NCBI GenBank assembly: GCA_002454505.1
Contig: DKJA01000133.1
Coordinates: 12,838 to 76,837, forward strand
Source: Oxalobacteraceae bacterium UBA6704
GTDB taxonomy: Bacteria; Pseudomonadota; Gammaproteobacteria; Burkholderiales; Burkholderiaceae_D
DNA: 64,000 nucleotides
Reading direction: 5' to 3'
Shown here: positions 8,637-17,433 of the stretch, one piece after another
Position numbering within the stretch: position 1 is the stretch's first letter
How the letters are laid out: each line of letters begins with the position of its first letter
Notes under the pieces: model-generated
Databases searched by the model: none
What the model was told of the DNA's origin: nothing
Seen by the model: the letters and a program-made list of their open reading frames with translations, nothing else
Made by a program: the position numbers and the translations under genes

Positions 8637-11135
8637 ATGTCCGAAAGCCAAAACGTAGTACCAGCAAAGGCCAACTCCGAGGATTACGGCGCGTCCTCGA
8701 TCCAGATCCTGGAAGGCCTGGAAGCAGTCCGCAAGCGTCCTGGCATGTATATCGGTGACACCTCGGACGGCACCGGCCTGCACCACCTCGTGTTCGAAGT
8801 GCTGGACAACTCGATCGACGAATCGCTGGCCGGCTACTGCACCGAGATCCACGTGACGATCCACTCGGACAACTCGATCTCGATCACCGACAACGGCCGC
8901 GGCATCCCGGTCGGCCTGAAGATGGACGACAAGCACGAGCCGAAGCGCTCGGCGGCCGAAATCGTGCTGACGGAACTGCACGCCGGCGGCAAGTTCGACC
9001 AGAACTCGTACAAGGTCTCGGGCGGCCTGCACGGCGTGGGCGTTTCCTGCGTCAACGCCCTGTCGAAACTGCTGCGCGTCACGATCCGCCGCGACGGCAA
9101 GGTGCACCAGATGGACTTCGTCCGTGGCGTGCCGCAGAACCGCGAACTGGAAGTGATCGACGGCGTGCAGGTCTCGCCGATCAAGGTCATCGGCGAAACG
9201 GACAAGCGCGGCACCGAGGTGCACTTCTGGGCCGACGAAGAAATCTTCACGCACGTGGAGTTCCACTACGAGATCCTGGCGAAACGCATCCGCGAACTCT
9301 CGTTCCTGAACAACGGCGTCAACATCAAGCTGTCCGACCAGCGCACCGGCAAGGAAGAACTGTTCGCCTTCGAAGGCGGCACGCGCGGCTTCGTCGAGTA
9401 CATCAACAAGGCCAAGAACGTGCTGCACCCGACGGTGTTCCAGGCCACCGGCGAACGCCTGTCGGACCAGGGCACGAACATCTCGGTGGACGTGTCGATG
9501 CAGTGGAACGACGCGTTCAACGAGCAGGTGCTGTGCTTCACCAACAACATCCCGCAGCGCGACGGCGGCAGCCACCTGACCGGCCTGCGCGCCGCGATGA
9601 CCCGCGTGATCAACAAGTACATCGACGAGAACGACTTCGCCAAGAAGGCCAAGGTCGAAATCTCCGGCGATGACATGCGCGAAGGCCTGACCTGCGTGCT
9701 GTCGGTGAAGGTGCCTGAGCCGAAGTTCTCGTCGCAGACCAAGGACAAGCTGGTGTCGTCGGAAGTGCGCGGCCCGGTCGAAGAGATCGTGGCGAAAACG
9801 CTGACCGACTTCCTGGCCGAGAAGCCGAACGACGCCAAGATCATCTGCGGCAAGATCGTCGAAGCGGCACGTGCCCGCGAAGCGGCCCGCAAGGCCCGCG
9901 ACCTGACGCGCCGCAAGGGCATCATGGATGGCCTGGGCCTGTCGTCGAAACTGGCCGACTGCCAGGAACGCGACCCCGCGCTGGCCGAACTGTACATCGT
10001 CGAGGGTGATTCGGCAGGCGGCTCCGCCAAGCAGGGCCGCGACCGGAAATTCCAGGCGATCCTGCCACTGCGCGGTAAGGTGCTGAACGTGGAGAAGGCG
10101 CGCTTCGAGAAGATGCTGTCGTCCGAGCAGATCACCACGCTGATCGCCACGCTGGGCACGTCGATCGGTCCGGACGAATTCAACGTCGACAAATTGCGCT
10201 ACCACCGCATCATCATCATGACCGATGCCGACGTCGACGGCGCCCACATCCGCACGCTGCTGCTGACGCTGTTCTACCGCCAGATGCCGCAGCTGGTGGA
10301 ACGGGGCCATATCTACATCGCCCAGCCGCCGCTGTACAAGGTGAAGGCCGGCCGCGACGAGCGCTACCTGAAGGACGACGTCGAAGAAGCGAGCTACATG
10401 ATGACGGTGGCACTGAACACCGCCGTGCTGACGCCGCGCGAAGGTGCCGATCCGATCCAGGGCGAAGCGCTGGGCGAACTGGCCCGCCAGTACAACCTGG
10501 CCAACGCCGTGATGACGCGCCTGACCCGCGTGATCGACCGTGCCGCGCTGACCGCCATCATGACGGGCGTGCAGCTGGACCTGACCACCATCGATGCGGC
10601 GCGCGCTTCGGCGCAGGCACTGTCGGACAATATCGCCGACGCGGCGATCACGGTGTCCGTGCGCTCCGACGAGCTGTCGGAAAAGCACATGCTGTGGATC
10701 GAGCGCCTGCATCACGGTAACGTGAAGGTGTCGACGATCGACGCCGACTTCGCCGCCAGCGCCGACTACGCCGTGCTGTCGAATGCCGCATCGACGTTCA
10801 CCGGCCTGATCGGCGAAGGCGCCTTCATCCGCCGCGGCGAAGGCGAGCGCACCAAGGAAACCGCCGTGGTCGACTTCCACCACGCGATGCAGTGGCTGCG
10901 CGACGAGGCCGAACGCGTCGTCTCGAAACAGCGCTACAAGGGGCTGGGCGAGATGAACCCGGAACAGCTGTGGGAAACGACGATGGACCCGACCGTGCGT
11001 CGCCTGCTGAAGGTGCAGATCGACGACGCCATCGCGGCCGACCAGATCTTCACCACGCTGATGGGCGATGACGTGGAACCGCGCCGGAATTTCATCGAGA
11101 GCAATGCGCTGCGGGCGGGGAATATCGACGTTTGA
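8637..11135 (+). CDS. gyrB: DNA gyrase subunit B
   Basis: ATPase subunit of DNA gyrase, which introduces negative supercoils. The 832-residue product has the GHKL ATPase domain (RKRPGMYIGDT, DNGRGIPVG, GGLHGVGVSCVNALS), the transducer domain, the TOPRIM domain (VEGDSAGGSAKQGRDR; DADVDGAHIRTLL) and the C-terminal GyrA-binding tail (QRYKGLGEMNPEQLWETTMDP). It also contains the roughly 165-residue insertion typical of proteobacterial GyrB. It lies 52 bp after dnaN. Confidence 0.99.
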   Translation: MSESQNVVPAKANSEDYGASSIQILEGLEAVRKRPGMYIGDTSDGTGLHHLVFEVLDNSIDESLAGYCTEIHVTIHSDNSISITDNGRGIPVGLKMDDKHEPKRSAAEIVLTELHAGGKFDQNSYKVSGGLHGVGVSCVNALSKLLRVTIRRDGKVHQMDFVRGVPQNRELEVIDGVQVSPIKVIGETDKRGTEVHFWADEEIFTHVEFHYEILAKRIRELSFLNNGVNIKLSDQRTGKEELFAFEGGTRGFVEYINKAKNVLHPTVFQATGERLSDQGTNISVDVSMQWNDAFNEQVLCFTNNIPQRDGGSHLTGLRAAMTRVINKYIDENDFAKKAKVEISGDDMREGLTCVLSVKVPEPKFSSQTKDKLVSSEVRGPVEEIVAKTLTDFLAEKPNDAKIICGKIVEAARAREAARKARDLTRRKGIMDGLGLSSKLADCQERDPALAELYIVEGDSAGGSAKQGRDRKFQAILPLRGKVLNVEKARFEKMLSSEQITTLIATLGTSIGPDEFNVDKLRYHRIIIMTDADVDGAHIRTLLLTLFYRQMPQLVERGHIYIAQPPLYKVKAGRDERYLKDDVEEASYMMTVALNTAVLTPREGADPIQGEALGELARQYNLANAVMTRLTRVIDRAALTAIMTGVQLDLTTIDAARASAQALSDNIADAAITVSVRSDELSEKHMLWIERLHHGNVKVSTIDADFAASADYAVLSNAASTFTGLIGEGAFIRRGEGERTKETAVVDFHHAMQWLRDEAERVVSKQRYKGLGEMNPEQLWETTMDPTVRRLLKVQIDDAIAADQIFTTLMGDDVEPRRNFIESNALRAGNIDV

Positions 11136-11155
11136 TGTATTGAAGGAGCCGGGCC

Positions 11156-12202
11156 ATGAGTGAGCCGGAACCACGCGCCGAGCTGGTACTTTACGCCACG
11201 GAAGATGGCTCGGCCCGGTTCTTTCTGCGTGCCGAAGACGGCACTGTCTGGCTCAGCCAGGTCGAATTGGCCGAGCTGTTCCAGACTTCTGTCCCGAACA
11301 TCAATATCCACATCAAGAATGTGCTGGATGAGGGTGAGTTGGGCGAAGCCGCAACTATTAAAGATGACTTAATAGTTCGAACCGAGGGGACCCGGCAGGT
11401 CCGCCGCAAGGTCAAGCTCTACAACCTTGACATGATCCTGGCCATTGGTTATCGGGTGAAGTCGCCGCGCGGCACCCAGTTCCGCCAGTGGGCCACCACT
11501 CACTTGAAGGAATATCTGGTCAAGGGCTTCGTCATGGACGACGAGCGCCTCAAGGGTGGAGAGCGCTGGGACTATTTCGACGAGCTTCTGCAGCGTATCC
11601 GGGACATACGGTCTTCGGAAAAGCGCTTCTACCAGAAAGTGCGTGACCTGTTTGCGCTGTCCACGGATTACGCCGATGACGGACAGGCGACCGGGCTTTT
11701 TTTCGCCGAAGTACAGAACAAGATGTTCTTCGCCGTGTCGGGCCAGACTGCCGCCGAACTGATTGTGCAGCGCGCAGATGCCACGAAGCCGAATATGGCG
11801 CTCACCTCGTGGAAAGGCGGTCGCGTACGCAAAGCCGATGTCACTGTTGCCAAAAACTATCTGAACGCCACCGAGCTGGACCAGCTCAATCGCATTGTCA
11901 GCATGTTCCTGGATTTCGCCGAATTGCGCGCCATCCAGCGCAAGGGACTGCGGATGGCCGACTGGCGCGCCTATGTTGACAGCTTCATGACCTTCAACGA
12001 ACAAGCCCTGCTGCAAGGTCCCGGGCGCATGAGCCACCAGACGATGACCACGATTGCGCACGAGCGCTACGAGCATTTCGACTCGGTGCGGCGCAAAGCC
12101 GAAGCACTCGAGGCGGACCGCGAGGAGTTGCGGGAACTCGAGCAGGTGGAAAAGCTGGTCAGCCAGCGGCAAAAAGGCGGCAAACCAACAGCCGACAGCT
12201 GA
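11156..12202 (+). CDS. RhuM-family protein
   Basis: 348 residues similar to the RhuM virulence-associated family (Pfam virulence RhuM), widespread accessory proteins of unknown biochemical role often found in islands and near restriction or defence genes. Matching segments are DGTVWLSQVELAELFQTS.PNI, the central KLYNLDMILAIGYRVKSPRGTQFRQWAT, the YQKVRDLFALSTDY block and the C-terminal LDFAELRAIQRK...MADW with a long Glu/Arg-rich helix at the end. AAGGAG at 11143-11148 precedes the ATG. It starts only 20 bp after gyrB, suggesting read-through from the housekeeping operon. Codons 66-74 are unusually AT-rich (including TTA and ATA) and contain a perfect inverted repeat; see findings. Confidence 0.85.
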   Translation: MSEPEPRAELVLYATEDGSARFFLRAEDGTVWLSQVELAELFQTSVPNINIHIKNVLDEGELGEAATIKDDLIVRTEGTRQVRRKVKLYNLDMILAIGYRVKSPRGTQFRQWATTHLKEYLVKGFVMDDERLKGGERWDYFDELLQRIRDIRSSEKRFYQKVRDLFALSTDYADDGQATGLFFAEVQNKMFFAVSGQTAAELIVQRADATKPNMALTSWKGGRVRKADVTVAKNYLNATELDQLNRIVSMFLDFAELRAIQRKGLRMADWRAYVDSFMTFNEQALLQGPGRMSHQTMTTIAHERYEHFDSVRRKAEALEADREELRELEQVEKLVSQRQKGGKPTADS

Positions 12203-12212
12203 GCCTGTTTGC

Positions 12213-12833
12213 TCACTCTGGCGTACAGCTCCTGCGCCGCCGCGCCACAACACCAACCGCCCCCAACCCCAGCAACATCATTCCATACGTCGCCGGTTCC
12301 GGCACCGCCGCAACGGTATAGCCGAACGTAAACGTGGCCGAATTCCAGATGGCATCGGCGCCCGGCAGATCGTCCATGTTCTCGGCAAACTCGAGACGCA
12401 GGATGCCGTCCCTGCCGACACTGAAGCTGTAGTCGCCCTGCTCCCCGACCGTATCGAGATGCCGGAAATCCACGGTACCGGTGTAATGCTCGGTGCCCGC
12501 GTGGTAGCCGCCGGTGGGATCGTCGAGCAGGCTGGGCAGGAAGTACAGCGCGTTCAGCTGGCTACTGTCGCTCAGCTGCATATAGGCTTCGTTGATGAAG
12601 CTGCCCTCGTTGGCGGTCAGCGTGACGTCCCAGGTGAAGGTATTCAGGTGCGACAGCGCCCCCAGGTTCACTTCGACGATCGTATTGCCCTCCCAGCTCA
12701 GGTAAGTGTTGCTGGCGATGTCGGACAGGGTGACCGTCTTCGTCAGGTCTTCTGCGCTGGCCGCGCCGCCGATGGCCGATGCAGCCAGTGCGGCAGCGAA
12801 CATCAGGCTGCGTGCAAATTTCAGGTTCTTCAA
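12213..12833 (-). CDS. PEP-CTERM sorting-domain protein
   Basis: 206 residues with an N-terminal Sec signal peptide (residues about 1-27, MFAAALAASAIGGAASA) and a C-terminal PEP-CTERM tag: VPEPATYGMMLLGLGAVGVVA followed by RRRR. PEP-CTERM proteins are exported and then anchored or processed by exosortase (EpsH/XrtA), usually in exopolysaccharide-forming betaproteobacteria. The middle of the protein is rich in Asp, Ser, Asn and Thr and gives no functional hint. The start codon is TTG at 12833, with GAAAGGG eight bases upstream; no ATG lies ahead of the signal peptide. No exosortase gene is in the window. It is convergent with the RhuM gene. Confidence 0.8.
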   Translation of the reverse strand: MKNLKFARSLMFAAALAASAIGGAASAEDLTKTVTLSDIASNTYLSWEGNTIVEVNLGALSHLNTFTWDVTLTANEGSFINEAYMQLSDSSQLNALYFLPSLLDDPTGGYHAGTEHYTGTVDFRHLDTVGEQGDYSFSVGRDGILRLEFAENMDDLPGADAIWNSATFTFGYTVAAVPEPATYGMMLLGLGAVGVVARRRRSCTPE

Positions 12834-12933
12834 CTTTTTTGCCCTTTCAAGGTTGGCACGTCGATGAGTGCAAAAAAGATAACAGGAATCCGCTGAAAAT
12901 CGGGTCTCCCGAAAGGCGTATGGTCGCCGCCCG

Positions 12934-13446
12934 TCAGATCGGCATTGCCGTGCGGCTCCTGGACAGGCGGATGATCGTCGTCACGTTGACCAGCGCCACC
13001 ACCACCTCCAGCGCCGTGCCGCCGATCGAACCGGCGATCACGTTATTGGCGATCCACAGGCACGTCCCCACCAGCATCGCAAGCCGCATCGGAATGCCCT
13101 GCAACAGGAACAGCGCCAGCGTGCCGATGCACGACGCGGCGAGCGGCAGCCAGTCGGCCGGTTGCCGCACCAGCACGCAGCCGAGTGCCAGGTTGCACGC
13201 CACGACGGCGACGGCCACCCAGATCGAACGGGTGCGCAGCGCCAGCACCGAACGCAAAAATGACATCGTGGAGCTGGCCACCGCCGTCGGATTGCCGAGC
13301 AGCGCGAAGTGGACGATGTAGGCCAGGCATTCGCCGGCCATGAACAGCTTGAAGCGGCGGTCGTCGGTCTGCAGGAAGGAGCCGACGCCGAGGACGAACG
13401 CCGCGTAGCCCACGCATTGCGCGGGCGAGAACCAGTCGATGGGCAT
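12934..13446 (-). CDS. YgjV-like inner membrane protein
   Basis: 170 residues with about five hydrophobic segments (CVGYAAFVLGVGSFL, LAYIVHFALLG, IWVAVAVVACNLALGCVL, LPLAASCIGTLALFLLQ, LEVVVALVNVTTIIRL). The pattern VLGVGSFLQTDDRRFKLFM...HFALLGN resembles the YgjV family of small inner-membrane proteins, whose role is not known. The ATG at 13446 (MPIDWFSPAQCVGYAAF) is the natural start; a much longer in-frame extension upstream is low-complexity shadow sequence. It is followed after 100 bp by the PEP-CTERM gene, on the same strand. Confidence 0.75.
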   Translation of the reverse strand: MPIDWFSPAQCVGYAAFVLGVGSFLQTDDRRFKLFMAGECLAYIVHFALLGNPTAVASSTMSFLRSVLALRTRSIWVAVAVVACNLALGCVLVRQPADWLPLAASCIGTLALFLLQGIPMRLAMLVGTCLWIANNVIAGSIGGTALEVVVALVNVTTIIRLSRSRTAMPI

Positions 13447-13496
13447 GAAAATACCGGGAGCACGGGGCCGGAAATTATACCCGTCCCGGTCCCTGC

Positions 13497-15113
13497 CTAT
13501 AAGGGCAGCGTACCGCCGGGTCGAGGAGCGCAACGCACCAGCTCCTGCCCGTCCGATGACAGTATCACCAGCTGCGTAAAGCCGTCCGCCGGCACATATT
13601 GCGCGAGCAGGCGATCCATCACGTGAGCAAACATGCACACACTGCATCCGACGAAGGCCGTCTCGTCGATCGTCAGCCGTACCTCGGTACCGCGCAGGTA
13701 CGACGCGCCTTGCGCAAAGCGCAGCCATGCCGTGGCGGCACGATGTTCGATTCCGGCGATTCCGGCCAGTTGGCGGTGCGCCGACGCGCTGTCCGACGGC
13801 GCGTGCAAGCGAAGCATGTCGAGCAGCGCGGGCAGGCTGGCGGTCGTCGGCGTGCGGAAACCCGGCCAGGGTGCGCTGCGCAGGGATGCTGCATGCACTG
13901 GTGCGGTAGGCTTGCGTAATAAGCGGACCGGCGAGACAGCGGCGGTCAGGTCGCCATCCGGCCGGCCGATCGGCAAGGCCAGCGGCGCCGTACCATTGGT
14001 GCACGTCAGCTGGACGTCCACCGTGCCGCAATCCAGTACCAGCGGCCGCTGCTCGCCATCGACGAACGACACCGTGTGCTCCGTGCCGCCCGCCGTCTCG
14101 GTACGGCGCGCCAGCCAGCAGTATTCCCCCGGCGCATGACGCAAGGAAGTGAAACGCCGCACATTGCGCGCTGCGCTCTCGCCGGCCGTGCGGCGCAGCA
14201 GCTTGACGGCATCCACGCTGTAGATGTTGCAGCCGTCTGGCGTGGACAGGGCGTATGTGTTCCGGCCGGCGGCGAGCGGCAACGGTTGCGCGGCAAGCGA
14301 GAACAGGTTGACGACGGGCGTGCATCCAAGGCGGAGGTGGCCCGGTGTCAGTTCGCGCAGCAGCTGCGGCAGATTCGCCGCGCCCAAGTCCGGCAGGATC
14401 GCATGCAGCACCAGCCGCCGCGTACCTGCCGGGCAGCGCGCCAGCGCCGGCCTCAAATCGATGTCGAAGAACGCGAATTTTTCCGGGAATGCGAAGTATT
14501 CCGTCAACAGGCGGTCACCCGCACCGCTGCGGCCATCGGGCGGCAGCAGCGCCTCGCTGTCGGCCAGGCCGGCCGGCGCAAAGGGCAGCGCGGGCAGCAG
14601 GCACCACTGCTTGCCCGACTCCACGCAAGCACACAGCGTGCGATTGAACAGTGCATCGAGCAGTGCGGCGCGCGTGGTGTTGTCGGCATCGACGAACACG
14701 CGCAGCGGCGCAAGCACGGCTTCGTCGAGCGGCGTGGCGGGATCGGTACTTTCGATGGCGATGGTGATTTCGCTGCCGGCCTGCGGCGGCACGCCCAGCG
14801 CCGACGGCACCGACACGCCCGGCGTAAAACGCACGGCGGCGATGGAAAGCGGGGCAACTGTCACGTCGTACACGGTGCGGAAGTGGCAGACAGGGGCCGC
14901 CTTGCTGGCCAGCTCGGTGCCCCGCTGGATCCTGACCAGTTGCCGGCAACCGACGGCATCCACTTGCATGATGGCGCAAGACGGCAACAGGCCCGGTGGA
15001 TTCGGTTCGAAGATGGCGGGCAGTGCGTATTCCTCGGCCCGTTCGCGGACGAAATCCTGTACTGCGCAGTCGTCGCCCGCTTGCTGCTCGTAGTAGGAAA
15101 CAAGTTTGTCCAT
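13497..15113 (-). CDS. tssF: Lone, shortened type VI secretion baseplate protein TssF
   Basis: TssF is a wedge component of the T6SS baseplate and normally pairs with TssG. The 538-residue product shows family signatures: YALPAIFEPNPPGLLPSCAIMQ, VCHFRTVYDVTVAPL, LLTEYFAFPEKFAFFDID, and LGCTPVVNLFSLAAQPL, plus a C-terminal GTEVRLTIDE and a GFTQLVILSSDG end. Typical TssF is near 600 residues; here about 50-60 residues are missing near the N terminus, where the segment usually containing the ADPHVERL-type helix should sit. No TssG, TssE, sheath or other T6SS gene is in the window. It diverges from jetA across 132 bp. It could be a relict or part of a dispersed T6SS. Confidence 0.8.
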   Translation of the reverse strand: MDKLVSYYEQQAGDDCAVQDFVRERAEEYALPAIFEPNPPGLLPSCAIMQVDAVGCRQLVRIQRGTELASKAAPVCHFRTVYDVTVAPLSIAAVRFTPGVSVPSALGVPPQAGSEITIAIESTDPATPLDEAVLAPLRVFVDADNTTRAALLDALFNRTLCACVESGKQWCLLPALPFAPAGLADSEALLPPDGRSGAGDRLLTEYFAFPEKFAFFDIDLRPALARCPAGTRRLVLHAILPDLGAANLPQLLRELTPGHLRLGCTPVVNLFSLAAQPLPLAAGRNTYALSTPDGCNIYSVDAVKLLRRTAGESAARNVRRFTSLRHAPGEYCWLARRTETAGGTEHTVSFVDGEQRPLVLDCGTVDVQLTCTNGTAPLALPIGRPDGDLTAAVSPVRLLRKPTAPVHAASLRSAPWPGFRTPTTASLPALLDMLRLHAPSDSASAHRQLAGIAGIEHRAATAWLRFAQGASYLRGTEVRLTIDETAFVGCSVCMFAHVMDRLLAQYVPADGFTQLVILSSDGQELVRCAPRPGGTLPL

Positions 15114-15245
15114 GCAGCCTCCAATAACGAAAGGCAATGTTTGCACAGCAAAACTGCCGCACTTTTGCGGCTGCGCAAGAAGAGCATTGCGGCTGACCGG
15201 CGCAGCTGCCGTTGTACAATCGGCATCTGACCGGTAATCCGGTGC

Positions 15246-16730
15246 ATGCGCAATATGAACCACACCCCTCTCAAACCGGACAAAGCCCTCGCCACCTACC
15301 GGCGCCTGCGCGGCATGCCGCTGTGGCGCCTGCTCGCCGCGGACAACGGCCCGGCCGTGATCGCGCTGCTGCAGGTGCACCTGTACGAGAACGAACGCAG
15401 CCTGCCCGCGTCGATCTTCCACGAGCGGATCGAACGCGAACTGGAACGCCTGCGCAACCTGGGCGAAGACTGGCCGAAGACGGCCGTGCACTACGTGGCG
15501 GACTGGCTGTCGGCCGGCTATCTGGAACGCCGCTACCCGCCCGGCTCGCGCGAAGAGGAATACGAGCTGGCCACGGCAACCGTCGAAGCGATCCGCTTCG
15601 TGTCCGGCCAGGCCCGGCCGCACAGCGCGGCGACGGAGAGCCGGCTCAGTCTCGTCATCGGCGCGCTGGCGCAGCTCTCCAGCGACACCGACGGCGACAA
15701 GCAGCGCCGCGTGGCCCGTCTGCGGGCGGAACAGGCGCGCATCGAAGAGGAAATCGCGGCCATCGAAGGCGGTGCGCTGCAGGTGCTGCCCGAGATGGCG
15801 GCGCTGGAGCGCACGCGCGAAGTCATCGCGCTGGCCGACGGCCTGACCGGCGACTTCCGCCGCGTGCGCGACGAGTTCGAGCGGCTCAACCGCGAACTGC
15901 GTGAACGGATCATGGACAGCGACGGCAACCGCGGCGAAGTGCTCGACGCACTGTTTGCCGGCATCGACCTCATCTCGGACAGCGAGGCAGGCCGCACCTT
16001 CACCGCCTTCTGGCGCCTGCTGACGGACCCCGTGCAATCGTCCACGCTGGAAGAGGCGCTCGACCAGCTGATGTCGCGCGAATTCGTGCAGGCACTGGTG
16101 CCGGCCGAGCGCCGCTTCCTGCTGCACATGACGCGCGCGCTGCTGGAGCAGGGCGGCAAGGTGCACGAAGTGCTGCAATCGTTCGCGCGCAGCCTGAAGC
16201 ATTTCGTGCAGACGCGGGAATACATGGAGCAGCGTCGCATCAACGAACTGCTGCGCAAGGCACAACGGGCCGCGCTGGCATTGAAGGACGAAGTGAAGGC
16301 CACCGACACGCTGCACTACACGCTGCCGCTCACCAGCAGCAGACTGAGCTCGCTGTCGCAATGGGTGCTGCACGATCCCGCGCTGCAGGCCCTGCCGGAC
16401 CGCATGACGGACGCCGATCCCGTCGCCATCGACCTGGACACGGTCGGCGAACTGGTGGCGCAATCGGAGATCGATTTCCGTAGTCTGGGCGCCAATGTTC
16501 GGCAGATGCTGGCGCAGCACGCGCAGGCCTCCGTCGGCGACGTACTGGGGAAGTTCCCCGCCACGCAGGGGCTGGGCAGCGTATTGGGGCTGCTGGCCTT
16601 GGGCAGCAGGCATGGCCTGGCCAGCACGGCAACCGAAACAGTGGCGTGGACGGGCAGCGACGAGGTGGCGCGCAGCGCGCGCATCCCGGTGATTTATTTT
16701 TTGAGAGAGCGGCTGCATGAACTGGGTTGA
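15246..16730 (+). CDS. jetA: Wadjet defence protein JetA (MksF-like kleisin)
   Basis: First gene of a type I Wadjet operon. JetA (DUF3375, MksF/MukF-like) is the kleisin-type subunit bridging the SMC-like ATPase heads of the JetABC complex, which extrudes and recognises small circular DNA for cleavage by JetD. The 494-residue product is mostly helical: an N-terminal winged-helix-like region (ALLQVHLYENERSLPASIFHERIERELERLR), a central coiled region rich in Glu, Arg and Ala, and the C-terminal NSDEV-like tail ending RIPVIYFLRERLHELG. Two in-frame ATGs lie at 15246 and 15255. TACAAT at 15215-15220 could be a -10. The end overlaps jetB by 14 bp. Confidence 0.92.
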   Translation: MRNMNHTPLKPDKALATYRRLRGMPLWRLLAADNGPAVIALLQVHLYENERSLPASIFHERIERELERLRNLGEDWPKTAVHYVADWLSAGYLERRYPPGSREEEYELATATVEAIRFVSGQARPHSAATESRLSLVIGALAQLSSDTDGDKQRRVARLRAEQARIEEEIAAIEGGALQVLPEMAALERTREVIALADGLTGDFRRVRDEFERLNRELRERIMDSDGNRGEVLDALFAGIDLISDSEAGRTFTAFWRLLTDPVQSSTLEEALDQLMSREFVQALVPAERRFLLHMTRALLEQGGKVHEVLQSFARSLKHFVQTREYMEQRRINELLRKAQRAALALKDEVKATDTLHYTLPLTSSRLSSLSQWVLHDPALQALPDRMTDADPVAIDLDTVGELVAQSEIDFRSLGANVRQMLAQHAQASVGDVLGKFPATQGLGSVLGLLALGSRHGLASTATETVAWTGSDEVARSARIPVIYFLRERLHELG

Positions 16731-17433
16731 GGAATCGACAGCTTCGGCGGCACCATCGGCCGCACCGCCATCCATGCCGGTCGAGGCCAGCGATACTTCG
16801 CAAACCGCGCTGTTCGCGGGCGATGTGGGCGAACTGCCGCTCGATACGCGCCGCGTGCTGGTGCAGCTGCTGTCGGGCCCCACGCTGGAAGGCCGGCGCC
16901 ACGCGAAGCTGTGGACGGTACTGCTGCGCGACGAGCTGGCCGTGCAGCGCCACCTGAACAACCTGTTCCTGGAACTCGTGATCGACCGCGAAGCGCAGGT
17001 GGCGTTTACCCGCCAGGCCGAAGCGGCCGAACACGATGTGCCGATGCTGCTGCGCCAGGCGCAGCTGACCTTCATCGATTCGGTGCTGGTGCTGTTCCTG
17101 CGTCAGCGCCTGACACAGGCGGAAGCACATGGCGACCGCGCCGTGATCGACCGCGACGAAATCGTCGAGAACCTCGTGCTGTACCAGCGCGCCGCCAGCA
17201 CCGACCGCGCCGGTTTCACGAAGCGCATCAATGCGTCGGTCGAGAAGATCAAGAAGCATAATATCCTGCAAAAGATCCGCGGCAGCGAGGAGCGCTTTGA
17301 AATCTCGCCCACCTTGAAGCTGCTGTTCTCGGCCGAGGAGATCGCCGCGCTCACGCAGCTGTATGAAAAAATGGCGGCTGGCGAAACACCCGATATCGAA
17401 CGCCAGCCGATGGATGGCGAGGACGACGAATGA
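16717..17433 (+). CDS. jetB: Wadjet defence protein JetB (MksE-like)
   Basis: 238 residues of the DUF4194 (MksE/MukE-like) family, the tandem winged-helix subunit that binds the JetA kleisin. The N-terminal 30 residues are low-complexity Ala/Ser/Pro. After these come RRVLVQLLSGPTLEGRRHAKLW, a helical core containing the block VLFLRQRLTQAEAHGD, and FTKRINASVEKIKKHNILQKI with ERFEISPTLKLLFSAEEI at the C terminus, all typical of the family. It overlaps jetA by 14 bp and jetC by 4 bp (ATGA), so the subunits are probably translationally coupled. Confidence 0.9.
   Translation: MNWVEESTASAAPSAAPPSMPVEASDTSQTALFAGDVGELPLDTRRVLVQLLSGPTLEGRRHAKLWTVLLRDELAVQRHLNNLFLELVIDREAQVAFTRQAEAAEHDVPMLLRQAQLTFIDSVLVLFLRQRLTQAEAHGDRAVIDRDEIVENLVLYQRAASTDRAGFTKRINASVEKIKKHNILQKIRGSEERFEISPTLKLLFSAEEIAALTQLYEKMAAGETPDIERQPMDGEDDE

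Noticed and set aside
8616..11174. Long open frame (about 850 codons) antisense to gyrB
   Set aside because: It mirrors gyrB codon by codon, is rich in His, Arg, Val and Asp as GC-rich shadow frames are, and has no recognisable domain.
12934..14325. 463-codon version of the YgjV-like gene
   Set aside because: The first 290 codons overlap tssF in another frame and read as Arg/Ala-rich noise; the real start is at 13446.
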